Positions 53,129 to 61,925 of a DNA stretch of 64,000 nucleotides are shown piece by piece. The notes under the pieces were generated by a model. That model worked only from the letters and a program-made list of their open reading frames with translations, ran no database searches and was not told the DNA's origin. This DNA comes from an uncultured Clostridia bacterium (GTDB lineage Bacteria; Bacillota; Clostridia; Christensenellales; CAAEEZ01). The translations under genes were made by a program, and so were the position numbers. The DNA lies in NCBI GenBank assembly GCA_934365195.1, contig CAKRNA010000002.1, positions 186,001-250,000 on the forward strand, in the 5' to 3' direction. The stretch's first letter is position 1, and every line of letters starts with the position of its first letter.

Positions 53129-53833
53129 CTAATGGATTAGAGTGCCTATTTTTTCGCCTTTAACAGCCTTAAGTATGCTATCTTGCTCTTTTAGGGAGAA
53201 TGCGATAATAGGAATTTGGTTGTCCATACACAAAGTTATAGCGGTAGTATCCATTGCTTGAAGTTTTTGTTGGATAACGTCGATATAAGATATCTCGTCG
53301 TACTTTTTAGCGTCAGGATATTTTTTAGGATCTTTGTCGTAAACGCCGTCGATATTCTTTGCAAGAAGTAGTACCTCAGCGCCGATTTCGGCAGCCCTAA
53401 GCGAAGCGCCCGTATCGGTTGAGAAGTATGGGTTACCCGTACCGCAAGCAAAAATTACCACTCTGCCTTTTTCAAGATGTCTTAGTGCCTTTCTCAAAAT
53501 GTACGGCTCGGCAATTCTAGTAATAGTTAAAGCCGTTTGCACCCTTGTCGGCATGCCGTTTTTCTCAAGAGCGTCTTGAAGCGCTAGGGAGTTCATAATG
53601 GTAGCAAGCATACCCATGTGGTCAGCCGTAGTCCTGTCCATTTCTTGTGCTTGTCTGCCACGCCAGAAGTTGCCGCCACCAACGATAATGCCAACTTCCA
53701 CGCCAAGATCTCTCACCTTTTTGATTTGACCTACAACGTAACTGATTACGTTAGAGTCAAGACCAAAACCGGTTTCGCCGGCAAGAGCCTCTCCGCTAAT
53801 TTTAATTATTACTCTTTTATATTTATAATCCAT
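53129..53833 (-). CDS. pyrH: Uridylate kinase
   Basis: Phosphorylates UMP; an amino-acid-kinase fold unlike CMP kinase. RVIIKISGEALAG, GVEVGIIVGGGNFWRGR, MGMLATIMNSLALQDAL and GTGNPYFSTDTGASLRA are present. The start at 53833 lies after GGAGG; an ATG four codons earlier is inside that site. Length is 235 residues. Confidence 0.96.
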   Translation of the reverse strand: MDYKYKRVIIKISGEALAGETGFGLDSNVISYVVGQIKKVRDLGVEVGIIVGGGNFWRGRQAQEMDRTTADHMGMLATIMNSLALQDALEKNGMPTRVQTALTITRIAEPYILRKALRHLEKGRVVIFACGTGNPYFSTDTGASLRAAEIGAEVLLLAKNIDGVYDKDPKKYPDAKKYDEISYIDVIQQKLQAMDTTAITLCMDNQIPIIAFSLKEQDSILKAVKGEKIGTLIH

Positions 53834-53844
53834 ATATTCCTCCA

Positions 53845-53875
53845 TAAAAAAGGGAATACAAAAACTGTAATCCCT
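53845..53875 (-). terminator. Rho-independent terminator after tsf
   Basis: Ten-base stem with one mismatch (AGGGATTACA and TGTATTCCCT) and a 5-base loop, followed by TTTTTT on the minus strand. It ends in the pyrH ribosome-binding region, so pyrH depends on read-through or a nearby promoter. Confidence 0.82.
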
Positions 53876-53888
53876 AATTTACATTTTA

Positions 53889-54548
53889 TTACGCTTTTTT
53901 AGCAGCAGCAATTTGGTCTGCTATTTCTTGAGCGAAGTTTTCTTCCTTCTTCTCAAGTCCCTCGCCCATCTCGTAACGAACAAATCTTCTAATGTCGATT
54001 TTCTCGCCGATAACGGAAATGGTTTCCTTTAAGTACTCTTCAATGGTCTTAGAAGGATCTTTAACGAATGCTTGGTCTAGTAAGCAGAACTCTTGGTAGT
54101 ACTTCTTAACTCTACCCTCTACCATTCTATCAATAATTTTTTCAGGTTTGCCTTCGTTGATTGCTTGCGCTCTAAGAATTTCTTTTTCCTTTTCAAGTTC
54201 TTCTTGAGGAACTTCGCTAGAACGAACGTACAAAGGCTTTGCAGCAGCGATTTGCATAGCAACGTCGTGTACGAACTCCTTAAATTTATCGCCACGAGCA
54301 ACGAAGTCGGTTTCGCAGTTAACTTCAACTAGAACGCCAACCTTACCACCCATGTGGATATAAGAATCAACTACGCCTTGGCTAGCAATTTTAGAGGCTC
54401 TCTTTTCAGCAGATGCCATACCTTTTTCACGAAGGTAAGCAACAGCCTTTTCGAAATCGCCGTCGGTTTCGGTAAGTGCTTCTTTACATTTCATAATGCC
54501 AACACCGGTTTGCTCTCTTAACTTCATTATATCTTTGTTAGTAAACAT
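53889..54548 (-). CDS. tsf: Elongation factor Ts
   Basis: Guanine-nucleotide exchange factor for EF-Tu. LREQTGVGIMKCKEAL, then EKAVAYLREKGMASAEKRASKIASQG and VEVNCETDFVARGDKF are conserved. At 219 residues it is the short one-core-subdomain form found in many Clostridia. It follows rpsB by 17 bases. Confidence 0.96.
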   Translation of the reverse strand: MFTNKDIMKLREQTGVGIMKCKEALTETDGDFEKAVAYLREKGMASAEKRASKIASQGVVDSYIHMGGKVGVLVEVNCETDFVARGDKFKEFVHDVAMQIAAAKPLYVRSSEVPQEELEKEKEILRAQAINEGKPEKIIDRMVEGRVKKYYQEFCLLDQAFVKDPSKTIEEYLKETISVIGEKIDIRRFVRYEMGEGLEKKEENFAQEIADQIAAAKKA

Positions 54549-54565
54549 AATCGATTCTCCTTAAA

Positions 54566-55345
54566 TTATTCTTCTACTTTTTCGATAGGCTCTTCAATAG
54601 CGCTCTTCATCAAATCTTCAGCGTCAACGTCCTCTTCGATTTCTACCTTAGGAGCGTTTTGCTCGCCTTGGTTTGCCTCGATAACAGCGTCAGCGATTAC
54701 GCTTGCAAACAATTTGATTGCTCTAATTGCGTCGTCGTTACCCGGGATAACGTAGTCAACTAGGTCAGGATCGCCGTTGGTATCAACTACGGCAACGATA
54801 GGAATATTTAATTTTCTTGCTTCTTTAATAGCAATTTCTTCTTTCTTTAGGTCCACTACGAACAAGCAACCCGGTAAGGTACGCATATTTTTGATACCGC
54901 CGATGTTTCTCTCTAGTAGTTCTCTTTCCTTGATTAAGCCTGCAACTTCTTTCTTAGGAAGAATATCAAAGTCACCTACAAGTTCCATTTGGTTAATCTT
55001 GTTTAGTCTTTCAATTCTGCTTCTGATGGTTTTGAAGTTGGTCAAAGTACCGCCAAGCCATCTTTGGTTAATGTAGTATTGTCCGCATCTTTCAGCCTCT
55101 TCCTTGATAGCGTCTTGTGCTTGCTTTTTAGTACCAACGAATAGTACAGACTTTCCTTCAGCGGCGATTTGTTTTACGAATTCGTAAGCCTCTTCTACTG
55201 CTTTTACAGAAAGTTGCAAGTCGATAATATGAATATCGTTTCTTGCTGCATAGATGTACTTGCTCATTTTAGGGTTCCATCTTTTTGTTTGGTGTCCGAA
55301 GTGAACGCCTGCCTCTAGTAGTTGTTTCATTGAAATAACTGCCAT
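54566..55345 (-). CDS. rpsB: 30S ribosomal protein S2
   Basis: Canonical S2: ISMKQLLEAGVHFGHQTKRW at the start, then WNPKMSKYIYAARNDIHIID, RWLGGTLTNFKTI and VDTNGDPDLVDYVIPGNDDA. Length is 259 residues with a short acidic tail. It has a strong AGGAG site and its own promoter. Confidence 0.97.
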   Translation of the reverse strand: MAVISMKQLLEAGVHFGHQTKRWNPKMSKYIYAARNDIHIIDLQLSVKAVEEAYEFVKQIAAEGKSVLFVGTKKQAQDAIKEEAERCGQYYINQRWLGGTLTNFKTIRSRIERLNKINQMELVGDFDILPKKEVAGLIKERELLERNIGGIKNMRTLPGCLFVVDLKKEEIAIKEARKLNIPIVAVVDTNGDPDLVDYVIPGNDDAIRAIKLFASVIADAVIEANQGEQNAPKVEIEEDVDAEDLMKSAIEEPIEKVEE

Positions 55346-55444
55346 AATTTTAAAATCTCCTTTTGTTAATTCTTTCCGCTAGCGTTCAACTTACGCAACT
55401 TTCACACTACGCAAATCTGGCTAACGGTGTTTATTTTTAATAAA

Positions 55445-55473
55445 ATTTTAACATATATAATATAATAAATCAA
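55445..55473 (-). promoter_or_regulatory. Sigma-A type promoter for rpsB-tsf
   Basis: On the minus strand TTGATT (55473-55468) and TAAAAT (55450-55445) are 17 bases apart, with an extended -10 TGT. The leader to rpsB is about 95 bases. I found no clear S2-binding structure in it. Confidence 0.68.
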
Positions 55474-55614
55474 ATAATTTTGGGCGGTTTTGCAATTTTT
55501 TTATAATTTTTAAATATTATCAATTTTATATCACGCTTGATTTTTCTATTTTTTGAAATAAAGTTAAATTTTAAAATAATGAAAAATTTAAAAAAACAAC
55601 CAAAAATAAAATTT

Positions 55615-55646
55615 TACAAAAAAAAATGCTACCTTTCGGTAGCATT
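55615..55646 (-). terminator. Rho-independent terminator after the DUF1292 gene
   Basis: Perfect 9-base stem AATGCTACC/GGTAGCATT with a GAAA loop, followed by a long T run on the minus strand. Confidence 0.92.
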
Positions 55647-55655
55647 ATCGTTTAA

Positions 55656-55955
55656 CTATTGCGGATCGATTTTGTCAAGTTCCTTAACGTACTCGGCGTA
55701 AACTTTGTCAATCAATTCGTCGTCCTCTACAAGATTGAACAAATCGTTACCGTCCTCGTCCTCACCGATTTCAAAAATCAATGCCTCGTCCTCGGCTATG
55801 CCTTCTTGCTCTTCAACCGGATGCAAGAAAATATACCATTTGCCATCGTAATCGATAGTAGCAATATGATAGAACTCCTCTTCAGCCCCGTCTTCGCCCA
55901 TAAGAGTGATAATATCGTCCTCTTCAATTAGAGCGTCTTTAATTTCGTCTGCCAT
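55656..55955 (-). CDS. DUF1292 family protein
   Basis: A 99-residue, very acidic protein with the DUF1292 pattern: DDIITLMGEDGAEEEFYHIATIDY, then YIFLHPVEEQEG and EDEALIFEIGEDEDGND. The function is unknown. In Bacillota it often follows ruvX (YqgF). The start at 55955 has AAGGAGG; the upstream extension of 20 codons is unlikely. Confidence 0.9.
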   Translation of the reverse strand: MADEIKDALIEEDDIITLMGEDGAEEEFYHIATIDYDGKWYIFLHPVEEQEGIAEDEALIFEIGEDEDGNDLFNLVEDDELIDKVYAEYVKELDKIDPQ

Positions 55956-56021
55956 AATTACCTCCTTTACCGCATTATTCATAATTAGTATATCACAAAC
56001 AAAAATTTTTGTCACTACTTA

Positions 56022-56432
56022 TTAAGAAAATCTATCTAAATAAGACTGCAAAATGATGGTAGACGCCACTTTGTCCACCACTTTTTTTCTTTTTTCTCGC
56101 CTTACGCCACCCGATATCAGCACCTTTTCAGCCTGCACGGTGGTTAGCCTCTCGTCCTGAAACACGAATTTAGCGTCAATATACTCGGCAAGAATACCGG
56201 CGTACTCCTTCGTTTTTTCCACACGGTCGCCTGCCGTTCCGTCCATATTAAGCGGTAAGCCAACTACAAAAGTGTCGGCGTTCATCTCTTTTTGCAAGTT
56301 TTGAAAGTGCAAAACGTCTTCTTCTATGCTTTTTCTTACGTACGTTTCGTAAGGATTAGCCAAAATGTTCAGCATATCGCTTACCGCAACACCTATTCTC
56401 ACGTCGCCTACGTCTAGTCCTATTTTTCTCAT
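56022..56432 (-). CDS. ruvX: RuvX/YqgF family RNase H-fold nuclease
   Basis: A 136-residue protein with the RNase H-fold acidic residues in GLDVGDVRIGVAVSD, VVGLPLNMDG, FQDERLTTVQAE and the late DKVAS. It is thought to act in pre-16S rRNA 5' processing; Holliday-junction cleavage has also been proposed. It overlaps rarA by 4 bases. Confidence 0.93.
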   Translation of the reverse strand: MRKIGLDVGDVRIGVAVSDMLNILANPYETYVRKSIEEDVLHFQNLQKEMNADTFVVGLPLNMDGTAGDRVEKTKEYAGILAEYIDAKFVFQDERLTTVQAEKVLISGGVRREKRKKVVDKVASTIILQSYLDRFS

Positions 56433-57727
56433 TTTATTTTTCCTAATTCTTTTTGTCTTTCAATCACTTTTTTCTCATCGCCGTAAGGAAGCGGATTATA
56501 GAACTTCACGTCCTTTAATTCGTCGGGAAGATACTGTTGCTCCACGTAGCCGCCAAAATCGTGCGGATATTTGTAGCCCGATATTTGCTCCACTTTATAA
56601 TTTGCGTCCTTTAAATAAGTAGGCACGTTTTCGCTTTTAATCTTACTTACAGCCTCTTCCACCGAATACTTTGCCAGCACCACGCTGTTTGACTTAGCGC
56701 TCTCGCACACGTAAATTATTGCGTGATACATAGGTATTTTTGCCTCCGGCATACCTATTTTCTCATAGGCGGTAAGCGCAGAAGTCGCAACTACAAGTGC
56801 GTTGGAATTAGCAAGCCCCACGTCCTCGCTTGAATGAACTATCAGCCTGCGAAGAATTATAAGCGGATCGCACCCTGCTTGAATTAGCCTTTCAGCCCAG
56901 TATAACGCTGCGTTAGAATCGCTGCCACGCAAACTTTTGCAAAATGCGGACAAAATGTCGTAGTAGTCGTCTTGGTCGATGGATAGCGCACGCTTTTGTA
57001 TGGATTGCTCCGCTATTTTTAGGTCTATATTCACGTTGCCTTGGCTATCGGGATTTGTGGTAAGGAAGGCAAGTTCAAGTGCGTTTAAGCCCGTCCTCAT
57101 ATCGCCGTTAGCGACGGTTGAAATATGGTCTAGCGCCTCATCAGTAACCGTAACCGAGTAACTTCCCAGCCCGTTGACTTTGTCGTTTAGCGCCCTTATT
57201 AGCCCCGTTTTAATATTCTCTTTACTAAGTTTTTTAAACTCGAAAATTCGACACCTACTCACTATTGCAGGAGTCATATTCACAAACGGATTTTCGGTTG
57301 TAGAGCCTATAAACACAATGTAGCCTTGCTCGATGCCTGCAAGCACGGAGTCGGATTGCGCCTTATTCCACCTGTGACACTCGTCAAGAAGCAAGTAGGT
57401 TTTCACGCCGTACATATTCAGCCTTTGCTTAGCCTCTTCGATAATACGTTTAGCGTCACTTACGCCGCTTGAAACTGCGTTCAGTTGCTCAAAATGGCTC
57501 TTAGTCGAGTTGGCTATAATGTTAGCAAGCGTGGTTTTACCCGTCCCAGCAGGCCCGTAAAAAATGCAACTACCCAGCCTATCCGCCTTAATCGCACGCC
57601 TTAGCAAGCAATCCTCACCCACTAAATGTTCTTGACCGATAAAGTCGTCCAGCGTTTTAGCACGCATTCTTTCAGCAAGTGGCGAAAGCCTATTGTCCTT
57701 ATTTTCGGCAAAATCAAATAAATCCAT
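56429..57727 (-). CDS. rarA: Replication-associated recombination protein A
   Basis: AAA+ clamp-loader-like ATPase of the RarA/MgsA family acting at stalled forks. PLAERMRAKTLDDFIGQEHL, Walker A GPAGTGKTTLANIIA, Walker B LLLDECHRWNKAQSD and sensor-1 FIGSTTENPFVNM are present. The C-terminal tetramerisation domain ends with PHDFGGYVEQQYLPDEL. Length is 432 residues. Confidence 0.95.
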   Translation of the reverse strand: MDLFDFAENKDNRLSPLAERMRAKTLDDFIGQEHLVGEDCLLRRAIKADRLGSCIFYGPAGTGKTTLANIIANSTKSHFEQLNAVSSGVSDAKRIIEEAKQRLNMYGVKTYLLLDECHRWNKAQSDSVLAGIEQGYIVFIGSTTENPFVNMTPAIVSRCRIFEFKKLSKENIKTGLIRALNDKVNGLGSYSVTVTDEALDHISTVANGDMRTGLNALELAFLTTNPDSQGNVNIDLKIAEQSIQKRALSIDQDDYYDILSAFCKSLRGSDSNAALYWAERLIQAGCDPLIILRRLIVHSSEDVGLANSNALVVATSALTAYEKIGMPEAKIPMYHAIIYVCESAKSNSVVLAKYSVEEAVSKIKSENVPTYLKDANYKVEQISGYKYPHDFGGYVEQQYLPDELKDVKFYNPLPYGDEKKVIERQKELGKIK

Positions 57728-57825
57728 AATTACCTCTACAAAATACTATCATAAAACTTTGTAAAAGTAAATAACTTACGAGTACTAACCGTTAAACAAA
57801 CTTGCAAGTTATCCGCACTAAGCCA

Positions 57826-58767
57826 CTAGCACGAAGAGGAAACGATTTCCACGGATTTTGCTTTTAACAATACTTTGGTCGGTTTTTTATAGCGTTTACC
57901 GTTGATAAAGTAATTGTCGTACCCTCTTTTTGCGATTATATTGATATTTTTGCCGCATAAAGATAGGTTCATCACCGCTTTTCTCATTACGCAAGGCAAA
58001 TTCGGGCTTGCATAAATTAGTCCGTTTTCTAAGTTTAACCCCATAATTTTGTCGGTAAGTAGCGCAATTTTCGAAGTGCAAATTAAAGAACTGTTTATCG
58101 AGGCGAAAATCCTGTCTTTATTTGACGAGTCGTACAAATAATATAAGCACTCAAAATACTTTGTTTCCTTAACGCATTTACTAAAAAAACCCGTTTTTTC
58201 AAGGTGTTTTTCAAACTTTTCCTTGTAGTCAAGCGGCAAAATCGCCTTATGCTTTGCAAAAAGTAACACAAGCGAAAAATCATCGGTTTTTTCCAGTTTT
58301 TCATAAAGCACGTCCACCCTAACAAAACGGATAAACTTTAAAAACCGCTTTTTAATCTCGCTCAAAATATCCTTATACTCAGCGTTCGTTTGGTCAATTT
58401 CCCAAAGAAAATCCAGCATTAAGTCAATATCTTTTATTTTTGCGCTAACGTTAAATTCTTTCGCCTTTTCGCTTAAAAATTTTATCTCGCTTTTACATAC
58501 TAGCCCGTGGTACTTGTGCGCTATTAGGTACAAGTTTATAAGCGACACCGCACTTGTAAAATCCTTAGGGCAAATATTCACTTTAAAAAGTATGCTACTA
58601 TCGAATTTTACTATATATTTCAGCGTAAAATATAAGTCTTTTTCGTAAAACGACTTAAAAACCGCCTGAGTTAAGTATTCCGTTTCGCTAAAACTACTAA
58701 ACAAATTCAGCCTACAAGACGTGCTTATTTCAAAGTTAAACCTTGTAAACCCGTTAAAATCAGCCAA
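57826..58767 (-). CDS. Unrecognised protein, possibly the 3' part of a frameshifted gene
   Basis: At least 313 residues, read from TTG at 58767. The frame is open further to 58851 (including an FFPCCQEKPNFY stretch) but has no usual start codon there, and no ribosome-binding site is seen at the TTG. The C-terminus (NIIAKRGYDNYFINGKRYKKPTKVL) looks like a beta-rich carbohydrate-enzyme tail. A distant link to GH94/cyclic-glucan-synthase proteins crossed my mind but is unproven. It lies in the -1 frame relative to the upstream ORF and is probably made as a fusion with it, or it is half of a broken gene. Confidence 0.5.
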   Translation of the reverse strand: MADFNGFTRFNFEISTSCRLNLFSSFSETEYLTQAVFKSFYEKDLYFTLKYIVKFDSSILFKVNICPKDFTSAVSLINLYLIAHKYHGLVCKSEIKFLSEKAKEFNVSAKIKDIDLMLDFLWEIDQTNAEYKDILSEIKKRFLKFIRFVRVDVLYEKLEKTDDFSLVLLFAKHKAILPLDYKEKFEKHLEKTGFFSKCVKETKYFECLYYLYDSSNKDRIFASINSSLICTSKIALLTDKIMGLNLENGLIYASPNLPCVMRKAVMNLSLCGKNINIIAKRGYDNYFINGKRYKKPTKVLLKAKSVEIVSSSC

Positions 58768-58820
58768 ATAAAAGTTAGGTTTTTCTTGGCAACACGGGAA
58801 AAAATCACCGGAATTTTCTT

Positions 58821-59864
58821 CTAATTCCCCACCACTTTTTTTCGTTTTTTTTTACAATTTAGCACCCTACTTACAAGGTCTACACGGTTAAATAATAGTT
58901 CAAAAGGCGATACTAGGTTCTTTCTACTTAAAGTTATGGTTAGTTTTGCCACCCTTTCTTCGTCCACGTTGTTTTTATTTGCAATTTCCTCAATTTTTGC
59001 AATTATTTCGCCTTGCAAATTAGGTTCATAACCCCTAAAATCGCCGTTTTTTGCTAAAATACCATAACAAATAGATAGTTTTATCGGCTCAAACGTCTTT
59101 AAATACTTAATCACTCTTACGATTTTTAACGCTTTTTTAAGGTAAAAAATATTTAATTTTTCATATTCCCTCATAGCGTTTTCGTAACTTTCGAAATACG
59201 TCTTAATTTTACTTTCAAAATCTTCAAAATTATCGGTATGTTTGCCGAAAAAATAGACAAAAACCTTAGAAAAACAGTACTTATCCTTGCCGTTTTTCGC
59301 CTTGTTTTTCATATTATTTAAGTGCAAAATATACCTTGCCATTTTCCCGTATTCTATCACAAGTTGGTAGTTAAATGCGCCCTTAAAATTTTCTAATTCA
59401 CTTTTAGTAAGCCTAATATTATTTTCTTTAAAAATTTTTTTTATTTTTTGGCTAGTAAGGTTGTAATTAGTAATTTCTAAAACGCTTCTTGCAACGATTA
59501 CTACTCTACAAAAACCATTTACGTATAATAAATTTGCAAAATTTTTGCGTTTTACACTAGCATTTTCTTTTATCGCACCATATATTTTTACGTACGCCTT
59601 TTCTATGTTTTCCAGCGTTTCGCCCTTTTTTATTTTTCGTCTTACAAGCCTATTTACCACAAAAATTTGAAAATAGTAATACAATAAATCAGGCAATTCG
59701 CCGCTAGTTTTTTCCTTACCTTCCAGCGCTTTTTTTAGGTATTTTTCGTCGCCTAAATATCCTATACATACCTCTTTTTTTGAAGAAAAAGACAGTTTCT
59801 TGTTTAGGTAAAACAAAATCATCGTAAAAACGGACAAAATAGCGCTAAAAATCAATAATTCCAT
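58821..59864 (-). CDS. Unrecognised membrane-anchored protein, possibly the 5' part of a frameshifted gene
   Basis: A 347-residue protein with one N-terminal transmembrane helix (ELLIFSAILSVFTMILFYL) followed by a long Lys/Leu/Tyr-rich helical region with no motif I recognise. It ends in CKKKRKKVVGN, encoded by A9 and A7 runs separated by CG. The next ORF lies in the -1 frame and is open across the A7 run. The layout (TM helix and helical domain, then a second ORF) could suit a divergent cyclic beta-glucan-synthase-like protein; that is a guess. Confidence 0.5.
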   Translation of the reverse strand: MELLIFSAILSVFTMILFYLNKKLSFSSKKEVCIGYLGDEKYLKKALEGKEKTSGELPDLLYYYFQIFVVNRLVRRKIKKGETLENIEKAYVKIYGAIKENASVKRKNFANLLYVNGFCRVVIVARSVLEITNYNLTSQKIKKIFKENNIRLTKSELENFKGAFNYQLVIEYGKMARYILHLNNMKNKAKNGKDKYCFSKVFVYFFGKHTDNFEDFESKIKTYFESYENAMREYEKLNIFYLKKALKIVRVIKYLKTFEPIKLSICYGILAKNGDFRGYEPNLQGEIIAKIEEIANKNNVDEERVAKLTITLSRKNLVSPFELLFNRVDLVSRVLNCKKKRKKVVGN

Positions 59865-59899
59865 ACGCTAATTATGTATTAAAATTAAAAAATATATAC

Positions 59900-59925
59900 A
59901 AAAAAAGAGCGACTTTCGTCGCTCT
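59900..59925 (-). terminator. Rho-independent terminator of rnpB
   Basis: Perfect 8-base stem AGAGCGAC/GTCGCTCT with a GAAA tetraloop, followed by six or more T residues on the minus strand, directly after the RNase P RNA. Confidence 0.93.
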
Positions 59926-59926
59926 A

Positions 59927-60254
59927 ATGAGTTAGTCTGTAAGCCGAGTTCTGTTTTAGATAATCATCTATCTAGGATTGCCGTTACCGACAACCTCAAG
60001 CGATATAGGAGAACTAACGGGAGTTTAACGTTCTCACATCTTGCATCAGGTGGGGTTTACATTGCCTCTCTTGTCACCAAGAAAGCGGTGAGCCCTTACC
60101 TCGCCTTTCCATCCTTACACACGAAAATTCGTATGCGGTTTATTTCTGTTGCACTTTCCTTAGAGTCGCCTCTACTGGACGTTATCCAGCACCATTTTCC
60201 CGTAGATGCCCGGACTTTCCTCAATATTTCACGCGATTATCCGGCTAACTCGGT
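59927..60254 (-). ncRNA. rnpB: RNase P RNA
   Basis: Catalytic RNA of RNase P. On the minus strand the universal P4-strand block GAGGAAAGTCCGGGC lies at 60222-60208 and its 3' partner ACAGAACTCGGCTTACAG at 59954-59937. GAGTTAG at the 5' end pairs with CTAACTC at the 3' end (P1). The spacing of about 330 bases is normal. A strong terminator follows. I did not fold it to decide between type A and type B. End points are within a few bases. Confidence 0.95.
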
Positions 60255-60459
60255 TATATTATACAACTTTTTATTATATTTAGCAACCATATAGAGCCGT
60301 AAAACATAAACACGTTTTTACTACTTTTTTAATTCTCATATTTGTTTTATTAGCCATTCTCTTTTTAGCCCTCTTTTGTTTGCGGCACAAATAAACTATT
60401 ATGTAATTTTGCTGTTTTTATAATAATTTTGTAAAATATCACTATTATTTAAACTATTT

Positions 60460-61152
60460 TTACAAGTGGATATCTTGTTTTATCACCTCTTCTCTCACCT
60501 TTTCAAGCGCCTTTTTCTCTATCCTAGACACGTACGAGCGTGATATTTTGTATGCTTTTGCCACCTCTTTTTGCGTCATACCTTTTTTGTCAAGCGGATA
60601 CCTAAGCGACAATATTTCGTACTCACGTTTACTAAGCGTTTTCTTCATAATCGCCACGATATTTTCCATAATAATTTTGTTTTCGGTGTCGATAATTACG
60701 CTTTCGTCACTTTGCAAAGTGTCTTCTAGGCTCATTTCGTTGCCCTCTTTATCCACTCCGACGGTAGAATTAAGCGACACGTTGCCCCTATGCTTTTTAC
60801 TGGACCTAATCAGCATCAAAATCTCGTTTTCTATGCACCTTGCTGCGTAGGTCCCTAGCCCTGTGCCCTTTTCAAGATTATAGGTATTCACCGCCTTTAT
60901 TAGCCCTATCGAGCCAACGGATATAAGTTCGTCGTTATCCGGATAATTGCTATATTTTTTGGCAATATGAGCAACAAGCCTAAGATTATGCTTTATTAAA
61001 ATATCCTTCGCTTCTTGGTCACCGCAGGTAGCAAGCGCCACATAGTGCCGCTCTTTTTCATAAGACAACGGCTTTGGGAAGGAGTTTTTGCTATCGACGT
61101 ACGACGAGCATATCATTAAATTTTTTAAAAGTAAAAAAAAACCTTCTATCAC
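60460..61152 (-). CDS. sigK: Sporulation sigma factor SigK
   Basis: Late mother-cell sigma factor. After an N-terminal pro-like segment comes FPKPLSYEKERHYV (the mature start region of SigK). Region 2 is HNLRLVAHIAKKYSNYPDNDELISVGSIGLIKAV-like, with TYAARCIENEILM, and region 4.2 is MTQKEVAKAYKISRSYVSRIEKKAL. NSTVGVDKEGNEMSLEDTL is SigK-like. The start is GTG at 61152 with GGGGG upstream. The gene is not interrupted by a skin element here. Length is 230 residues. Confidence 0.9.
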   Translation of the reverse strand: MIEGFFLLLKNLMICSSYVDSKNSFPKPLSYEKERHYVALATCGDQEAKDILIKHNLRLVAHIAKKYSNYPDNDELISVGSIGLIKAVNTYNLEKGTGLGTYAARCIENEILMLIRSSKKHRGNVSLNSTVGVDKEGNEMSLEDTLQSDESVIIDTENKIIMENIVAIMKKTLSKREYEILSLRYPLDKKGMTQKEVAKAYKISRSYVSRIEKKALEKVREEVIKQDIHL

Positions 61153-61197
61153 GTTTCCCCCTTAAATCGTTATAATATATGATTTATCGGGCGATAT

Positions 61198-61234
61198 AGT
61201 GTATGTCCAGCGAAAAGTTTTATTTTTTGTCGAA
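61198..61234 (-). promoter_or_regulatory. Sigma-E-like -10 with an adjacent Spo0A-box match upstream of sigK
   Basis: The minus strand reads CATACACT at 61205-61198, a full match to the sigma-E -10 consensus CATACAMT, about 45 bases before the sigK start. In Bacillus sigK is transcribed by sigma-E. The -35 is poor (an A/T run). TTTTGTCGAA, the Spo0A box consensus, lies on the plus strand at 61225-61234, overlapping the -35 position. Both could be chance matches in AT-rich DNA. Confidence 0.45.
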
Positions 61235-61372
61235 TTATACTGAAAAATAGGTAAAAGATAACCGTTTAAGGCTTAAAATTAGCCCCAAACGGCATTTGAC
61301 AATCTTTTTGATAAGTTATATGTCCAAAACGAACAAACCCGTAAACCTAAAATTTGGGCTTTATATGGCCGA

Positions 61373-61873
61373 TTATTTTTTGTTTTTCTTGTCCAAAAGT
61401 TTTTCCACAATTTCAGGATTTTTCTCGCCAAGTAGTTCCTCGATTTCTTGAAGCAAGGTATTTATATCCTTAAAATGCTTGTGCACAGACGCAAACCTAA
61501 CGTACGCAACGTCGTCGATATTTTTTAGCCCCTCCATTACCATATCGCCGATTTGCTTGCTGGTAATTTCTTGTTCTAGGCTGTTGTAAATTTGTTTTTC
61601 GATATCGCTTACAAGTTTCTCAATCTCGTACATAGATACGGGACGTTTCTCGCAAGACTTAATAATTCCGTTTTTGATTTTGCTAGGATCGAACACTTGC
61701 CTGTTTCCGCCGTTTTTAACCACCATAATAGGAGTATGCTCCACCGTTTCGTAGGTAGTAAACCTCTTACCACAGTTCACACATTCACGCCTTCTACGGA
61801 TAGAAGTGCCGTCCTCGTTTAGCCTTGAATCAATTACTTTACTGTCCATGCAGCCACAATACATACATTTCAT
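61373..61873 (-). CDS. nrdR: Transcriptional repressor NrdR
   Basis: Nucleotide-sensing repressor of ribonucleotide reductase genes. An N-terminal zinc ribbon (CMYCGCMDSKVIDSRLN, CVNCGKRFTTYE) is followed by an ATP-cone (VVKNGGNRQVFDPSKIKNGI). At 166 residues it has normal length. It lies between ylmC and sigK. Confidence 0.96.
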   Translation of the reverse strand: MKCMYCGCMDSKVIDSRLNEDGTSIRRRRECVNCGKRFTTYETVEHTPIMVVKNGGNRQVFDPSKIKNGIIKSCEKRPVSMYEIEKLVSDIEKQIYNSLEQEITSKQIGDMVMEGLKNIDDVAYVRFASVHKHFKDINTLLQEIEELLGEKNPEIVEKLLDKKNKK

Positions 61874-61925
61874 AGTACACCTCGAATTAGATTATACTAT
61901 ATTTTGTGGTATAAGTAAATAATTT

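Noticed and set aside
59927..60254. Coding ORF read on the plus strand through this region
   Set aside because: The region is the RNase P RNA, with universal sequence blocks on the minus strand.
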